From assembly GCF_009498275.1 (NCBI RefSeq), contig NZ_CP045643.1, positions 3,720,001-3,784,000 of the forward strand: a DNA stretch of 64,000 nucleotides. The letters are read 5' to 3'. Source of the DNA: Streptomyces fagopyri. Its GTDB lineage: Bacteria; Actinomycetota; Actinomycetes; Streptomycetales; Streptomycetaceae. Below, piece by piece: positions 25,777 through 34,495 of the stretch. The notes under the pieces were generated by a model. The model searched no databases, was not told where the DNA came from, and worked only from the letters and a program-made list of their open reading frames with translations. Numbering within the stretch: the stretch's first letter is position 1; every line of letters starts with the position of its first letter. Both the position numbers and the translations under genes were made by a program.

Positions 25777-26127
25777 GTGTCCGCCGCACGTCGCTCGTTG
25801 CTGACCGCCACCGCAGCGGGGACCCTCCTGGGAGCCCTGTGGTTCGTCCCGTCCGCCAACGCGACTCCGGAACATCCTGTTCAGCACGGGTCGGCACCGG
25901 CCGCCGACGGGTCGGCCGCCACCACGACGGCCGCCACCACGGCGACCACGACCACGGCCGGCAGAACGGACGGGGCCGTCACCGGGCCGGGCGACGACCA
26001 GACCCGGCTCGCCGACACCGGAAGCGTCAACACGACGCCGTACGTCGTCGGCGGCACCCTCTTCCTCGGCCTCGGCGCCGGCTTTGTGACCTACTCGGTG
26101 CGCCGGGAACGCACGGCGGCCTTCTGA
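25777..26127 (+). CDS. Small sortase substrate with LAXTG-like signal, 116 aa
   Basis: Exported, probably wall-anchored small protein. A signal peptide spans about 1-30 (LLTATAAGTLLGALWFV, cleavage near ANA), then a Thr/Ala-rich linker (TTTAATTATTTTAG), then the sorting signal LADTG at about residue 82, a hydrophobic helix (YVVGGTLFLGLGAGFVTY) and the basic tail RRERTAAF. Class E sortases of high-GC actinobacteria prefer LAXTG over LPXTG, so SrtE-type anchoring fits. No sortase gene is in the window. The start is GTG 25777, and a DUF2625 gene follows after 30 bp, probably co-transcribed. The exposed part is only about 50 residues. Confidence 0.85.
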   Translation: MSAARRSLLTATAAGTLLGALWFVPSANATPEHPVQHGSAPAADGSAATTTAATTATTTTAGRTDGAVTGPGDDQTRLADTGSVNTTPYVVGGTLFLGLGAGFVTYSVRRERTAAF

Positions 26128-26157
26128 GCGCAGCGCTCCGGCCCGGAACCCCACGGG

Positions 26158-26898
26158 ATGCCCATGCGAGACCTGACCGAGCTGACCGATGTCGAGGAGC
26201 CCGCATGGCCCCTCCTGTCCGAGGCGATCTCCACCAGCAGGGTGTCCCTGGAGGTGCTCCCGGTGGAGCCGGCCCAGGCCCGCGCCTCCCTGCTGCAACT
26301 ACAGGTCACCGCGCGCTCCTGGCTCGGCGCCTTCGTCCTCAACTGCGGCGGCGTGTCACTGGACAGCGGCTGGCTGCGCATCTACGGAAGTCCGGGCCGC
26401 GGCTCGCCCAAGGGCCCGCCGGGCATCGCGGACGTCAACGAGTTCCCCGACCGGTTCGACCCGGTGTGGCGGCCGGACGGCGGGCTCGTCGTCGGCCATG
26501 ACGTCCTCGGCGGGACCTATGCGCTCAACGGACCCGAGCCGGGCGCGGTGGGCCGCCCCGGAGGGCCCGGCGAGGTGCTCTACTTCGCGCCGGACGCACT
26601 GCGCTGGGAGGCACTCGGCGTGGGCCACGCGGCCTGGCTCAGCTGGCTCCTGGAAGGCGGCGCCGAGGAGTTCTACGACAATCTGCGCTGGCCCGGCTGG
26701 CGGGCCGAGACGGGCCCGCTCCCCGGCTCCCAGGGCATCACGTTCGACCCGGTGCTGTGGTCGGCCGACGCCCGCCGTGACCTGCCCGCGGCCCGCCGCC
26801 GCGCCCTGCACATGACCGAACTCCTCGATCTGCACCGGGACGTCGGCCTGGAGCTCGACAAGATCGACCCGGGTTTCCTCGGCAACTTCCACCCCTGA
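26158..26898 (+). CDS. DUF2625 family protein, 246 aa
   Basis: The N-terminus (RDLTELTDVEEPAWPLLSEA), EVLPVEPAQARASLLQLQVT, LGAFVLNCGGVSLDSGWLRIYG and FDPVLWSADARRDLP are characteristic of the uncharacterised DUF2625 family. It is soluble, without signal peptide or membrane helix. ATG 26158 or ATG 26164 could be the start; the sequence after the second matches the family. It lies 30 bp downstream of the LAXTG protein, suggesting an operon, and a bidirectional hairpin follows. No biochemical role is established for the family to my knowledge. Confidence 0.85.
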   Translation: MPMRDLTELTDVEEPAWPLLSEAISTSRVSLEVLPVEPAQARASLLQLQVTARSWLGAFVLNCGGVSLDSGWLRIYGSPGRGSPKGPPGIADVNEFPDRFDPVWRPDGGLVVGHDVLGGTYALNGPEPGAVGRPGGPGEVLYFAPDALRWEALGVGHAAWLSWLLEGGAEEFYDNLRWPGWRAETGPLPGSQGITFDPVLWSADARRDLPAARRRALHMTELLDLHRDVGLELDKIDPGFLGNFHP

Positions 26899-26906
26899 GA
26901 GACCTG

Positions 26907-26942
26907 ACGGGTCCCGGTCTCCCGAAGGAGTCCGGGACCCGT
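26907..26942. terminator. Bidirectional hairpin between DUF2625 and the helicase
   Basis: ACGGGTCCCGG (26907-26917) pairs exactly with CCGGGACCCGT (26932-26942) across 14 bases. It sits in the 92-bp gap of two convergent genes and can serve both. Confidence 0.65.
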
Positions 26943-26990
26943 GGAGTCCGAGACCGGCGCACATGGCCGGGAGCCGGCCCGGCCGGGCGC

Positions 26991-28646
26991 CTACGCGGCG
27001 CGCCGGCCGCCGCCCTGTCCGCCACGCTCCGTACGGCGCTGCGGAGCACGCCCACGGGCGCCGCCGCCGGCCCCGCTCCCACCGCCGGTACGACGTCCAC
27101 CGGTGGCGCCGCCGGCACCGCCGGTGGCACCGCCCGTGCCGCGCTGCGGCTGGCGTCCCTGCCCCTGCCGGCCCTGCGACTCCGCGCCCGTTCCCGAACC
27201 CGCGGGGCGCCGTGCGCCGCCGCCCGTCCGGGGCCGCGACCGGGGCCGCTGCTTCGGCTGCTCGGCGGGCTGGGGCACCTCGATGACGACCGGAACCCCG
27301 GAGGGCTCGCGGGCGCCGGTGAGACGGGCCAGTTCCTCGTCGCTCGACTTGACCCGGGCGGAGCGCGGGGTGATGCCCGCGTCCGCCATCAGACGCGTCA
27401 TCTCCCGCCGCTGCTCGGGCAGGACGAGGGTGACGACGCTGCCGGACTCGCCGGCCCGCGCGGTACGGCCGCCCCGGTGCAGGTAGTCCTTGTGGTCCGT
27501 CGGCGGGTCGACGTTGACGACGAGGTCGAGGTCGTCGATGTGGATGCCACGAGCGGCCACGTTGGTGGCGACCAGCGCGGTGACCTGTCCGTTCTTGAAC
27601 TGGTCGAGGGTCCGGTTGCGCTGCGGCTGGCTGCGCCCGCCGTGCAGCGCGGAGGCCCGTACACCGTTGGCCAGCAGCCGCTTGGTGAACCGGTCGGCAC
27701 CGCGCTTGGTGTCCACGAACAGGATCACGCGGCCGTCGCGCGCGGCGATCCGCAGCGCCACGGCCTTCTTGTCGGTCTCGTCGGCGACGTGCAGCACGTG
27801 GTGCTCCATGGTCGTCACCGCGCCCGCCGACGGGTCGACGGAGTGCACCACGGGGTCCGTCAGGAACATCCGGACGAGCCGGTCGATGTTCTTGTCCAGC
27901 GTCGCCGAGAAGAGCAGTCGCTGACCGTCCGGCTCGACCTGCTGGAGCAGCGCGGTGACCTGCGGCATGAAGCCCATGTCGGCCATCTGGTCGGCCTCGT
28001 CGAGGACGGTGATCGCGACCTGGCCGAGCGTGCAGTCGCCGCGCTCGATGAGGTCCTTCAGCCGCCCGGGGGTGGCCACGAGCACCTCGGCGCCGCGGCG
28101 CAGCGTACCGGCCTGGCGGCCGATCGACATGCCGCCGACCGCGGTGACGACACGCAGGTTCACGGCGGTCGCGTACGGCGTCAGCGCGTCGTCGACCTGC
28201 TGGGCCAGCTCACGCGTGGGCACCAGGACGAGGGCGAGCGGTGCCCTCGGTTCGGCGCGCCGGCCGGCGGTGCGGGCCAGCAGCGCGAGCCCGAAGGCGA
28301 GCGTCTTGCCGGAGCCGGTCCGGCCCCGGCCCAGGACGTCGCGTCCGGCCAGCGAGTTGGGCAGGGTCGCGCCCTGGATCGGGAAGGGCTCGGTGACACC
28401 CTGCGCCGCGAGGGTCTTGGTCAGGGCGGCCGGCATGTCCAGCGCGTCGAAGGAGTCGACGGCGGGCAGGGCCGGGGTGATGGTCTCGGGCAGGGAGAAC
28501 TCCTGCGGTGCCGCCGCCTTGCGGGCGGGGCCCTGGCCGGCGCCCCGGCCGCCACCGCGGCCCGCGTTCCTCGCGGAGCCGCCGGTCTGGGCGCCGCCAC
28601 GCGCATTCGCCGGCCGCTTACGGACGGGACGTTCGGATCGAGTCAT
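26991..28646 (-). CDS. DEAD-box RNA helicase with RGG-like tail, 551 aa
   Basis: ATP-dependent RNA helicase. Motifs in order: Q motif FPIQGATLPN, motif I GRTGSGKT, Ia VPTRELAQQV, Ib ATPGRL, motif II LDEADQMADMGF, motif III FSATL, motif IV VILFVDTKRG, V TNVAARGIHI and VI HRGGRTARAG. The N-terminal 60 residues and C-terminal 110 residues are Gly/Arg/Gln-rich disordered tails (GGATGGAGGATGGRRTGGG) that likely bind RNA. The ATG complementary to 28644-28646 has AAGGAAA upstream. It lies downstream of a cold-shock gene on the same strand, separated by a hairpin, consistent with a shared RNA-remodelling role in cold. Confidence 0.93.
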   Translation of the reverse strand: MTRSERPVRKRPANARGGAQTGGSARNAGRGGGRGAGQGPARKAAAPQEFSLPETITPALPAVDSFDALDMPAALTKTLAAQGVTEPFPIQGATLPNSLAGRDVLGRGRTGSGKTLAFGLALLARTAGRRAEPRAPLALVLVPTRELAQQVDDALTPYATAVNLRVVTAVGGMSIGRQAGTLRRGAEVLVATPGRLKDLIERGDCTLGQVAITVLDEADQMADMGFMPQVTALLQQVEPDGQRLLFSATLDKNIDRLVRMFLTDPVVHSVDPSAGAVTTMEHHVLHVADETDKKAVALRIAARDGRVILFVDTKRGADRFTKRLLANGVRASALHGGRSQPQRNRTLDQFKNGQVTALVATNVAARGIHIDDLDLVVNVDPPTDHKDYLHRGGRTARAGESGSVVTLVLPEQRREMTRLMADAGITPRSARVKSSDEELARLTGAREPSGVPVVIEVPQPAEQPKQRPRSRPRTGGGARRPAGSGTGAESQGRQGQGRQPQRGTGGATGGAGGATGGRRTGGGSGAGGGARGRAPQRRTERGGQGGGRRAA

Positions 28647-28738
28647 GCTGGATCTGGATTTCCTTCCTGGGGCCCCACGGACTGCACGCACAGCGCCCGC
28701 CGCCTTTATGCGCGGCATTCATGAGCACTCACAGCACG

Positions 28739-28774
28739 AGCCGGGACCCGCACCCGAAGGTGCGGGCCCCGGCT
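28739..28774 (-). terminator. 16-bp-arm hairpin after the cold-shock gene
   Basis: Arms 28739-28754 and 28759-28774 pair with a single mismatch around CGAA, a stable tetraloop. It is 23 bases beyond the cold-shock stop and upstream of the helicase. Confidence 0.75.
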
Positions 28775-28796
28775 CTGGAAAAGCGCGTCCCCGAAA

Positions 28797-29000
28797 TCAG
28801 GCGGGGATGATGTTCTCCGCCTGCAGGCCCTTCTGGCCCTGCGCGACGTCGAACGAGACCTTCTGGCCCTCCAGCAGCTCACGGAAGCCGGAGCTGGCGA
28901 TGTTGGAGTAGTGGGCGAAGACGTCGGGGCCGCCGCCGTCCTGCTCGATGAAGCCGAAGCCCTTTTCCGAGTTGAACCACTTCACGGTGCCGGTAGCCAT
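28797..29000 (-). CDS. csp: Cold-shock domain protein, 67 aa
   Basis: Single OB-fold nucleic-acid chaperone. RNP1-like [11 protein letters not shown] and RNP2-like VFAHYSNI are present after the standard [13 protein letters not shown] start. Length 67 is exact for the family. The ATG complementary to 28998-29000 has AGGAGA seven bases upstream. About 200 bases separate it from hutH, enough for the long structured 5' leader that many csp genes use for temperature control; the leader is less GC-rich than average (29040-29150). Codon use is strongly biased, as for highly expressed genes. Confidence 0.96.
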   Translation of the reverse strand: MATGTVKWFNSEKGFGFIEQDGGGPDVFAHYSNIASSGFRELLEGQKVSFDVAQGQKGLQAENIIPA

Positions 29001-29217
29001 GTTTCTCTCCTGAACAGGTAGGGCCCCAATCCGGAGATGCACCGGGAAATGCCGGAGATGCCGGTAAAACAAAACGCGCCTGCGGAGGATTCCGATCAGG
29101 CGCACAAAGTAAATGGGTACCAAAAACGTATCAATGAGACAGTAGCACACTCTGCGGCCCCGTGAGGGCGCGCCGGCCGTCCGGCGGCGCCCTCCGCGGC
29201 GTACGACAGCGGGCGGG

Positions 29218-30762
29218 CTACAGCAGCGGACCGGTGACCGGTTCGACCGCGGTCACGACCAGGCCGGCGCGCACGAAGGCGTCGGCCGCCTCCAGGTCCG
29301 GGGAGAGGAACCGGTCGGGACCCGGCCCCTGGACGCCGGCCGCGCGGACGGCGTCGATCACGGCGCGCGACGCCGGGGCGGGGGCCAGACCCTCGCGCAG
29401 TTCGATCGCGCGGGTGGCGGCGTACAGCTCGATCGCGACGATGCGGGTGAGGTTGTCCACCGCGGTGCGCAGCTTGCGCGCGGCCGACCACCCCATGGAG
29501 ACGTGGTCCTCCTGCATGGCGGAGGACGGGATGGAGTCCACGGACGCCGGTACGGCGAGCCGCTTCATCTCGCTGACCAGCGCGGCCTGCGTGTACTGGG
29601 CGATCATCAGACCGGAGTCGACGCCCGCGTCGTCCGCGAGGAACGGCGGCAGTCCGTGCGAGCGGTTCTTGTCGAGCAGCCGGTCGGTGCGGCGCTCGGA
29701 GATGGAACCCAGGTCGGCGGCGGCGATGGCCAGGAAGTCGAGGACGTAGGCGACCGGCGCACCGTGGAAGTTGCCGTTCGACTCGACACGGCCGTCCGGC
29801 AGCACGAGCGGGTTGTCGACGGCGGCGGCGAGTTCGCGCTCCGCGACGAGCCGGGCGTGCGCGAGGGTGTCGCGGCCGGCGCCCGCGACCTGCGGGGCGC
29901 AGCGCACGGAGTAGGCGTCCTGGACGCGCGGGGCGCCGTCCTGGTGGTGGCCGGTGAGCTCCGAACCCTTGAGCACGGCCAGCATGTTGGCGGCCGAGGC
30001 GCCCTGTCCGGGGTGCGGGCGGATGGCGTGCAGCTCGGGGGCGAGGACCTTGTCGGTGCCGAGCAGGGCTTCGAGGGAGAGGGCCGCGGTGACGTCGGCG
30101 GACTTGTAGAGCGTGTCCAGGTCGGCGAGGGCCATGACCAGCATGCCGAGCATGCCGTCGGTGCCGTTGAGAAGGGCGAGGCCCTCCTTCTCGCGCAGTT
30201 CGACGGGCTTGATGCCGTGCTCGGCGAGGAGTTCGCCGGCGGGGCGGACCGTGCCGTCCGGGCCCTCCGCGTCGCCCTCGCCCATCAGCGTCAGCGCGCA
30301 GTGGGAGAGCGGTGCCAGGTCGCCGGAGCAGCCCAGCGAACCGTACTCGTGCACGACCGGGGTGATGCCCGCGTTGAGGATGTCGGCCATGGTCCGCGCG
30401 ACCTCGGGCCGGACGCCGGTGTGCCCCGAGCAGACGGTCTTGAGCCGCAGGAACATCAGCGCGCGCACGACCTCGCGCTCGACGCGCGGGCCCATCCCGG
30501 CGGCGTGCGAGCGGACGATGTTGCGCTGCAGCTGGGCGCGGAGTTCCGGGCTGATGTGCCGGCTCGCGAGCGCGCCGAAGCCGGTCGAGACGCCGTAGAC
30601 GGGCTCCGGCTTGGCGGCCAGCGCGTCCACGATCTCGCGGGCCGCGGCCAGGGCCGTCACCGCCTCGTCGGCGAGCTCGATCCGGGCGCCGCCGCGCGCC
30701 ACGGCGAGAACGTCGGACGCGGTCACGCCGGACGTCCCCACCACCACAGTATGCATATCCAT
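29218..30762 (-). CDS. hutH: Histidine ammonia-lyase HutH, 514 aa
   Basis: Converts L-histidine to urocanate, the first step of histidine use. The start (ATG complementary to 30760-30762, MDMHTVVVG) and length 514 agree with the S. griseus enzyme as I recall it. The MIO-forming triad, usually Ala-Ser-Gly, is Cys145-Ser146-Gly147 here (GCSGDLAPL); Ser146 would still be the dehydroalanine source. Other family blocks are [12 protein letters not shown] near the N-terminus, [20 protein letters not shown] and QEDHVSMG. It is monocistronic; other hut genes are not in the window, as is usual in Streptomyces, where hut genes are scattered and repressor-controlled. Confidence 0.95.
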   Translation of the reverse strand: MDMHTVVVGTSGVTASDVLAVARGGARIELADEAVTALAAAREIVDALAAKPEPVYGVSTGFGALASRHISPELRAQLQRNIVRSHAAGMGPRVEREVVRALMFLRLKTVCSGHTGVRPEVARTMADILNAGITPVVHEYGSLGCSGDLAPLSHCALTLMGEGDAEGPDGTVRPAGELLAEHGIKPVELREKEGLALLNGTDGMLGMLVMALADLDTLYKSADVTAALSLEALLGTDKVLAPELHAIRPHPGQGASAANMLAVLKGSELTGHHQDGAPRVQDAYSVRCAPQVAGAGRDTLAHARLVAERELAAAVDNPLVLPDGRVESNGNFHGAPVAYVLDFLAIAAADLGSISERRTDRLLDKNRSHGLPPFLADDAGVDSGLMIAQYTQAALVSEMKRLAVPASVDSIPSSAMQEDHVSMGWSAARKLRTAVDNLTRIVAIELYAATRAIELREGLAPAPASRAVIDAVRAAGVQGPGPDRFLSPDLEAADAFVRAGLVVTAVEPVTGPLL

Positions 30763-30880
30763 ATTCAGGAGCGTACGCAGTGAATTCCGCGATGTCACTA
30801 GTGGTGTCACTAGTGGATGGCCCCTTCGCCCCTTACTTCGGATACGTCACGGCGTCACGCCTCCGGAGGACGGCACGGCG

Positions 30881-32062
30881 TCATGGACGGCGCTGCTCGT
30901 GACGCCCCCGGAAGCGGCGGCGCTCCCCCTCGGCCGGGGGCGGCGCGTCGGCCAGACGCACGACCGGGTCGTCGGGTCCCGCCCGCCCGGCGACGACGGG
31001 CCGTGCCGCGCGTACCGCCTTCGCCCGGTACTGGGCGGCGTCGGCCAGCCGGAAGAGCCGGCGTGCCGAACGCACCGGCCCGATCGGGTCCCCGGTCGAG
31101 GCGACCCCGCACGCCACCCCCTCGCCCAGTTCCAAGTCGGCCGCGCGGCGGCAGAGTTCGGCGGCGACGCGCACGACCTCGTCGGCCGGCGGCCCGACCG
31201 CGAGAAGACAGAACTCGTCACCGCCGAGGCGCGCGGCGAGGGTGCCCGGCAGCATCGCCCCGCACAGCGACAGCACCGACCCGAACCGCTCCAGGAGCCG
31301 GTCTCCGACGGCGTGCCCGCGGGTGTCGTTCACGCGCTTGAGCCCGTTGAGGTCGCAGACCACGAGACTGACCACGACGCCCTCCGCCCGGTGCCTCCCG
31401 ATCGCCTCGTCCAGGCGCACGTCCACCGCGCGGCGGTTGGCGAGGCCGGTGAGGGCGTCCGTGAACGCCAGCCGCCGGGCCTCCTCCAACTGCTCGGTCT
31501 GGGCGATCCCGGCCGCGACGACGGAGGCGAGCACGGTCGCGAAGTCCGCGTCGGGCCGGTCGAAGAAGGGCTCCGACGCGGGGCGGGCCACGTACAGCTC
31601 GCCCCAGGCGCGTCCGTGCAGCACGACCGGGGCGACCACGCAGCAGCCGCGCCCGCGCCTGCGCAGGGCGGCGACCCTCCCGCAGCCGGCACTGGGAGGC
31701 GCCCCCGGACCGCGCTCTCCGGCCCGGTCCCCCGCCGGGCCGTCCGCGGTCTCCACCCAGGCGTTCGGGCCACCGCCACCGGCCCAGCGCTCGTGCAGGA
31801 ACTCGACGATCTCCGGGAACTGATGCACCGGGTAGGCCTCCCCCTCGGGGAACTCCTCCTCGTCCGGCGCGCGTTCACCCACGTTCACCAGGACGCGCAA
31901 CCGGCCGAGTTCGCGCTCCCACACGGAGAGCGCGGCGAAGCTCCCGCTGAGCGCGTGGCAGGCACCGAGCGCCGCGGCCCGCCACGATTCGCGTGGGGTC
32001 TGCGCCGCCGCCATCCCCTGCGCCAGCTCCACCACGGCCCTCAGCCGTCTGTCCTCACCCAT
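30881..32062 (-). CDS. GAF-GGDEF diguanylate cyclase
   Basis: Likely makes c-di-GMP, the messenger that holds Streptomyces in vegetative growth through BldD. A GAF-like sensor (about 15-200, with the low-complexity insert GPAGDRAGERGPGAPP) is followed by the GGDEF domain (about 215-345): FTDALTGLANRRA, CDLNGLKRVNDTRGHAVGD and the active-site loop ARLGGDEFCLLA. The five residues before GGDEF are preceded by LPGT, not RxxD, so no inhibitory I-site exists. No transmembrane helix. The start may be the ATG complementary to 32060-32062 or the adjacent GTG. I believe this corresponds to the protein called CdgE in other streptomycetes, but that identity is from memory. Confidence 0.88.
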   Translation of the reverse strand: MGEDRRLRAVVELAQGMAAAQTPRESWRAAALGACHALSGSFAALSVWERELGRLRVLVNVGERAPDEEEFPEGEAYPVHQFPEIVEFLHERWAGGGGPNAWVETADGPAGDRAGERGPGAPPSAGCGRVAALRRRGRGCCVVAPVVLHGRAWGELYVARPASEPFFDRPDADFATVLASVVAAGIAQTEQLEEARRLAFTDALTGLANRRAVDVRLDEAIGRHRAEGVVVSLVVCDLNGLKRVNDTRGHAVGDRLLERFGSVLSLCGAMLPGTLAARLGGDEFCLLAVGPPADEVVRVAAELCRRAADLELGEGVACGVASTGDPIGPVRSARRLFRLADAAQYRAKAVRAARPVVAGRAGPDDPVVRLADAPPPAEGERRRFRGRHEQRRP

Positions 32063-32230
32063 CACTACAGGCTAGGGACATTTACGTACATTTGGCGCGT
32101 CGGTAGGGCGAATGGGATGCCGGTACGGCGAACAGGGGCCCGAGTGGCCGTACGGGCGCGGCGGGCACCCGCGAACGCCCGGCGCCGCGCCGTGCGGCCG
32201 GCGGGGCGCCGCCGTGCCGCTGCCCGGGAA

Positions 32231-33037
32231 CTACCGGCCGGGCCACTGCGGCTTGCGCTTCTCGTTGAAGGCCGCGACCCCCTCCGCCCGGTCCCCGGAG
32301 AAGGCGACCGACCGCCAGGCGGCGTCCTCGACCTCCAGGCCCGCACGGAGGTCGAGCCCCTGCCCGAGCCGCAGCGCCCGCTTGGCGGCCCGCAGACCGA
32401 CGGGCGAGTTGGCGGCGACACGGGCGGCGAGCGCCAGCGCCTCCGCACGGTCCCGGCCCTCCTCCACGAGTTCGTCGACGAGCCCCAACTCCCGCGCCTC
32501 GACCGCCTCCAGACGGCGCGCCGAGAAGATCAGCTCGGCCGCGCGGGCCGCACCGACGCGGCGCGGCAGCAACTGCGTACCGCCGCCTCCCGGGATCACC
32601 CCGACCGACACCTCGGGCAGCCCGAGCACCGCCGTACGGTCGGCCACGATCAGGTCGCAGGAGAGCGCCAGCTCGAACCCGCCGCCGAGCGCGAAGCCGT
32701 GCACGGCGGCGACGGTCGGCATCGGCAGCTCCAGAACGCCGGTGTACGCGGCCCGCGCCACGGGGCGCTGCCGCATCAGGTCGGCGTCGGTGAAGGAGTT
32801 GCGCTCCTTCAGGTCGGCGCCCACGCAGAAGGCCCGCTCGTGGGTGGAGGTCAGCACCACGACCCGTACGTCGGGGTCGGCGGCCAGCGCCGCGCAGGCG
32901 CCGGCGAGGGAACGGGCCATCTCCGTGGACACGGCGTTCATGGCCTTCGGCCGGTCGAGGGCCAGCTCCGCGACGTACTCGTGCCGACGCACGGCGACGA
33001 ACTCCCCGAACCGCCGCTCGTCTCCCTGTTCCACCAT
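32231..33037 (-). CDS. Enoyl-CoA hydratase/isomerase (crotonase family), 268 aa
   Basis: Hydrates trans-2-enoyl-CoA in fatty-acid or amino-acid breakdown. The crotonase oxyanion-hole motifs are AFCVGADLKERNSF and HGFALGGGFELALSCDL; LPEVSVGVIPGGGGTQ carries the catalytic glutamate and the glycine run. The acyl-tail helix is near the C-terminus (FNEKRKPQWPGR). The ATG complementary to 33035-33037 has GGGAGGG six bases upstream. It lies upstream of the GGDEF gene on the same strand with 168 bp between. Exact chain length or branched-chain preference cannot be told. Confidence 0.92.
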   Translation of the reverse strand: MVEQGDERRFGEFVAVRRHEYVAELALDRPKAMNAVSTEMARSLAGACAALAADPDVRVVVLTSTHERAFCVGADLKERNSFTDADLMRQRPVARAAYTGVLELPMPTVAAVHGFALGGGFELALSCDLIVADRTAVLGLPEVSVGVIPGGGGTQLLPRRVGAARAAELIFSARRLEAVEARELGLVDELVEEGRDRAEALALAARVAANSPVGLRAAKRALRLGQGLDLRAGLEVEDAAWRSVAFSGDRAEGVAAFNEKRKPQWPGR

Positions 33038-33247
33038 GACACCCTCCCTGTGAACGGTTAACGCGGGTTAACTTCCGCCTCCCCCGATCATCGCAGCCGG
33101 TGCCCTCCGGCGGAACCCGCCCCTTCGGCCGCACCTCCCCGTTCGGGTGACATCTCGCCCAACTCCCGCCCCAGGCCCCCAAAAGACGCATAACCTGCGC
33201 ACCGCCCAGGGCTTCGGGGGACGTCCGCACACCGGGGAGGGATGACC

Positions 33248-34174
33248 ATGACGAACGGCACGACGACCGACGTGGCAAGGGAGCCGAGAGCGCGGGTGGC
33301 CTCGGTCCCCATGGGGTCCACGGAGCCCACCACCCGCGTGGCAACGCTCTCCCAGGCGCTCGGCTCCCCCCGGCCGGGGGGAGCCGCCGCGCCGCGGCCA
33401 CCGGCCCGGCCGCGCGGCGGGGAACCGCCCCGCCCCGAGCCGGTCAGGGCCCCCGCCCCGCCCGGACCGACCCGGGACGCCGGCACCCCGCCGGACGCCC
33501 CGAACCGCGCCCCGGCGACGGCGGAGGCGGCCGATACCGTCCCCCCGGCGCTCGCGCGGCGCACCGGCCGTGGGCGGCACCGCAGGCCGCGTCCGCGCCG
33601 GGCGCTCCTCGCGGTGGGCGGCCTCGCACTGGCCGCCGGCGCGCTGAGCCTCGCGCGGATGGCTCCGGACGGAGTCACCGGGATCGGCGGGGGCGCGGAG
33701 GCGGAGCCCAGACCGGGGGTCGCCGACGACGGGGCGCTCGACGCCTCGCCGACCGTCTGGGCCGCGCCCTCCGCGCGTCCCGCGACCGCCGGCGCACCCG
33801 CGCGGGGCGGGGCGGGCGCGACCCCGGCAGCGGGCGCGAGTCCCGGCGCGACGGCATCGACGGGACCGTCCGGAGCGGCCGGAGCGACGGGACCAACAGG
33901 ACGGGCCGGGACGACGGGCCCCTCGGCCACGGCTCGGCCCGGGGCGCGTCCGCCGGGCGGCGCGGGCGCGCCCGTGGACGACGCGCCGGACACCACCGGC
34001 ATCCCCACGGCACCCGTACCGTCGCAGCCGCCGGCCGCGCCCGCGCCGCATCCCACGCCCGGCGCCACCACCCACGCCCCGGCCCCGGCCCCGAAGCCCG
34101 CTTCCCCCGGCCTCTGCGTGCCGATCGTGGGAATCTGCGTCAACAGCCTGACGGACCCGCTGGGACACGGGTAG
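33248..34174 (+). CDS. Low-complexity single-pass membrane/secreted protein, 308 aa
   Basis: I do not recognise a family. A Pro/Ala/Arg-rich cytoplasmic N-terminal segment of about 115 residues is followed by a basic stretch (RRTGRGRHRRPRPRR) and one hydrophobic helix (ALLAVGGLALAAGALSLA), then an extracytoplasmic Ala/Gly/Pro/Thr-rich tail with collagen-like triplets (GATGPTGRAGTTGPS) and a conserved-looking end (LCVPIVGICVNSLTDPLG) with two Cys that may form a disulfide. ATG 33248 is chosen because GGGGAGGG ends six bases before it; ATG 33242 abuts that site. Probably a wall-spanning stalk with a short terminal cap. Confidence 0.7.
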   Translation: MTNGTTTDVAREPRARVASVPMGSTEPTTRVATLSQALGSPRPGGAAAPRPPARPRGGEPPRPEPVRAPAPPGPTRDAGTPPDAPNRAPATAEAADTVPPALARRTGRGRHRRPRPRRALLAVGGLALAAGALSLARMAPDGVTGIGGGAEAEPRPGVADDGALDASPTVWAAPSARPATAGAPARGGAGATPAAGASPGATASTGPSGAAGATGPTGRAGTTGPSATARPGARPPGGAGAPVDDAPDTTGIPTAPVPSQPPAAPAPHPTPGATTHAPAPAPKPASPGLCVPIVGICVNSLTDPLGHG

Positions 34175-34495
34175 CGGGGGCACGGCCGGACGCCGGGAGC
34201 GGCCGGCGGGAAAGAATCCGGCGGAGGAACGATCCGGCAGGGTGAGGAGGACGGCCCTGCGGGACGGGACGTACGGCCGGGGGCCGCCCCGTGACCGCAC
34301 GGGGGTACGACGGCGGCCACGGCACCTCGCCGCGCCGCCCGATCGCCCGGACCGGATCGCCCGGACCGGCCCGCCCCCTACGAGGACGCGCCCTCGCCCC
34401 GCTCCCGCCCCTTCGCCGCCCCGCTCCGGGGCCCGCCCGTGTCCGACGCCGCCCGCTGGCGCGCCGGACGTCGCTCGGGGATCACGGGCCGGCCC
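34175..34495. other. 321-bp convergent intergenic region
   Basis: Between the low-complexity protein and the adenylate cyclase gene. No gene is supported, and short frames are Arg/Pro-rich GC artefacts. No clean hairpin recognised. Confidence 0.45.
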
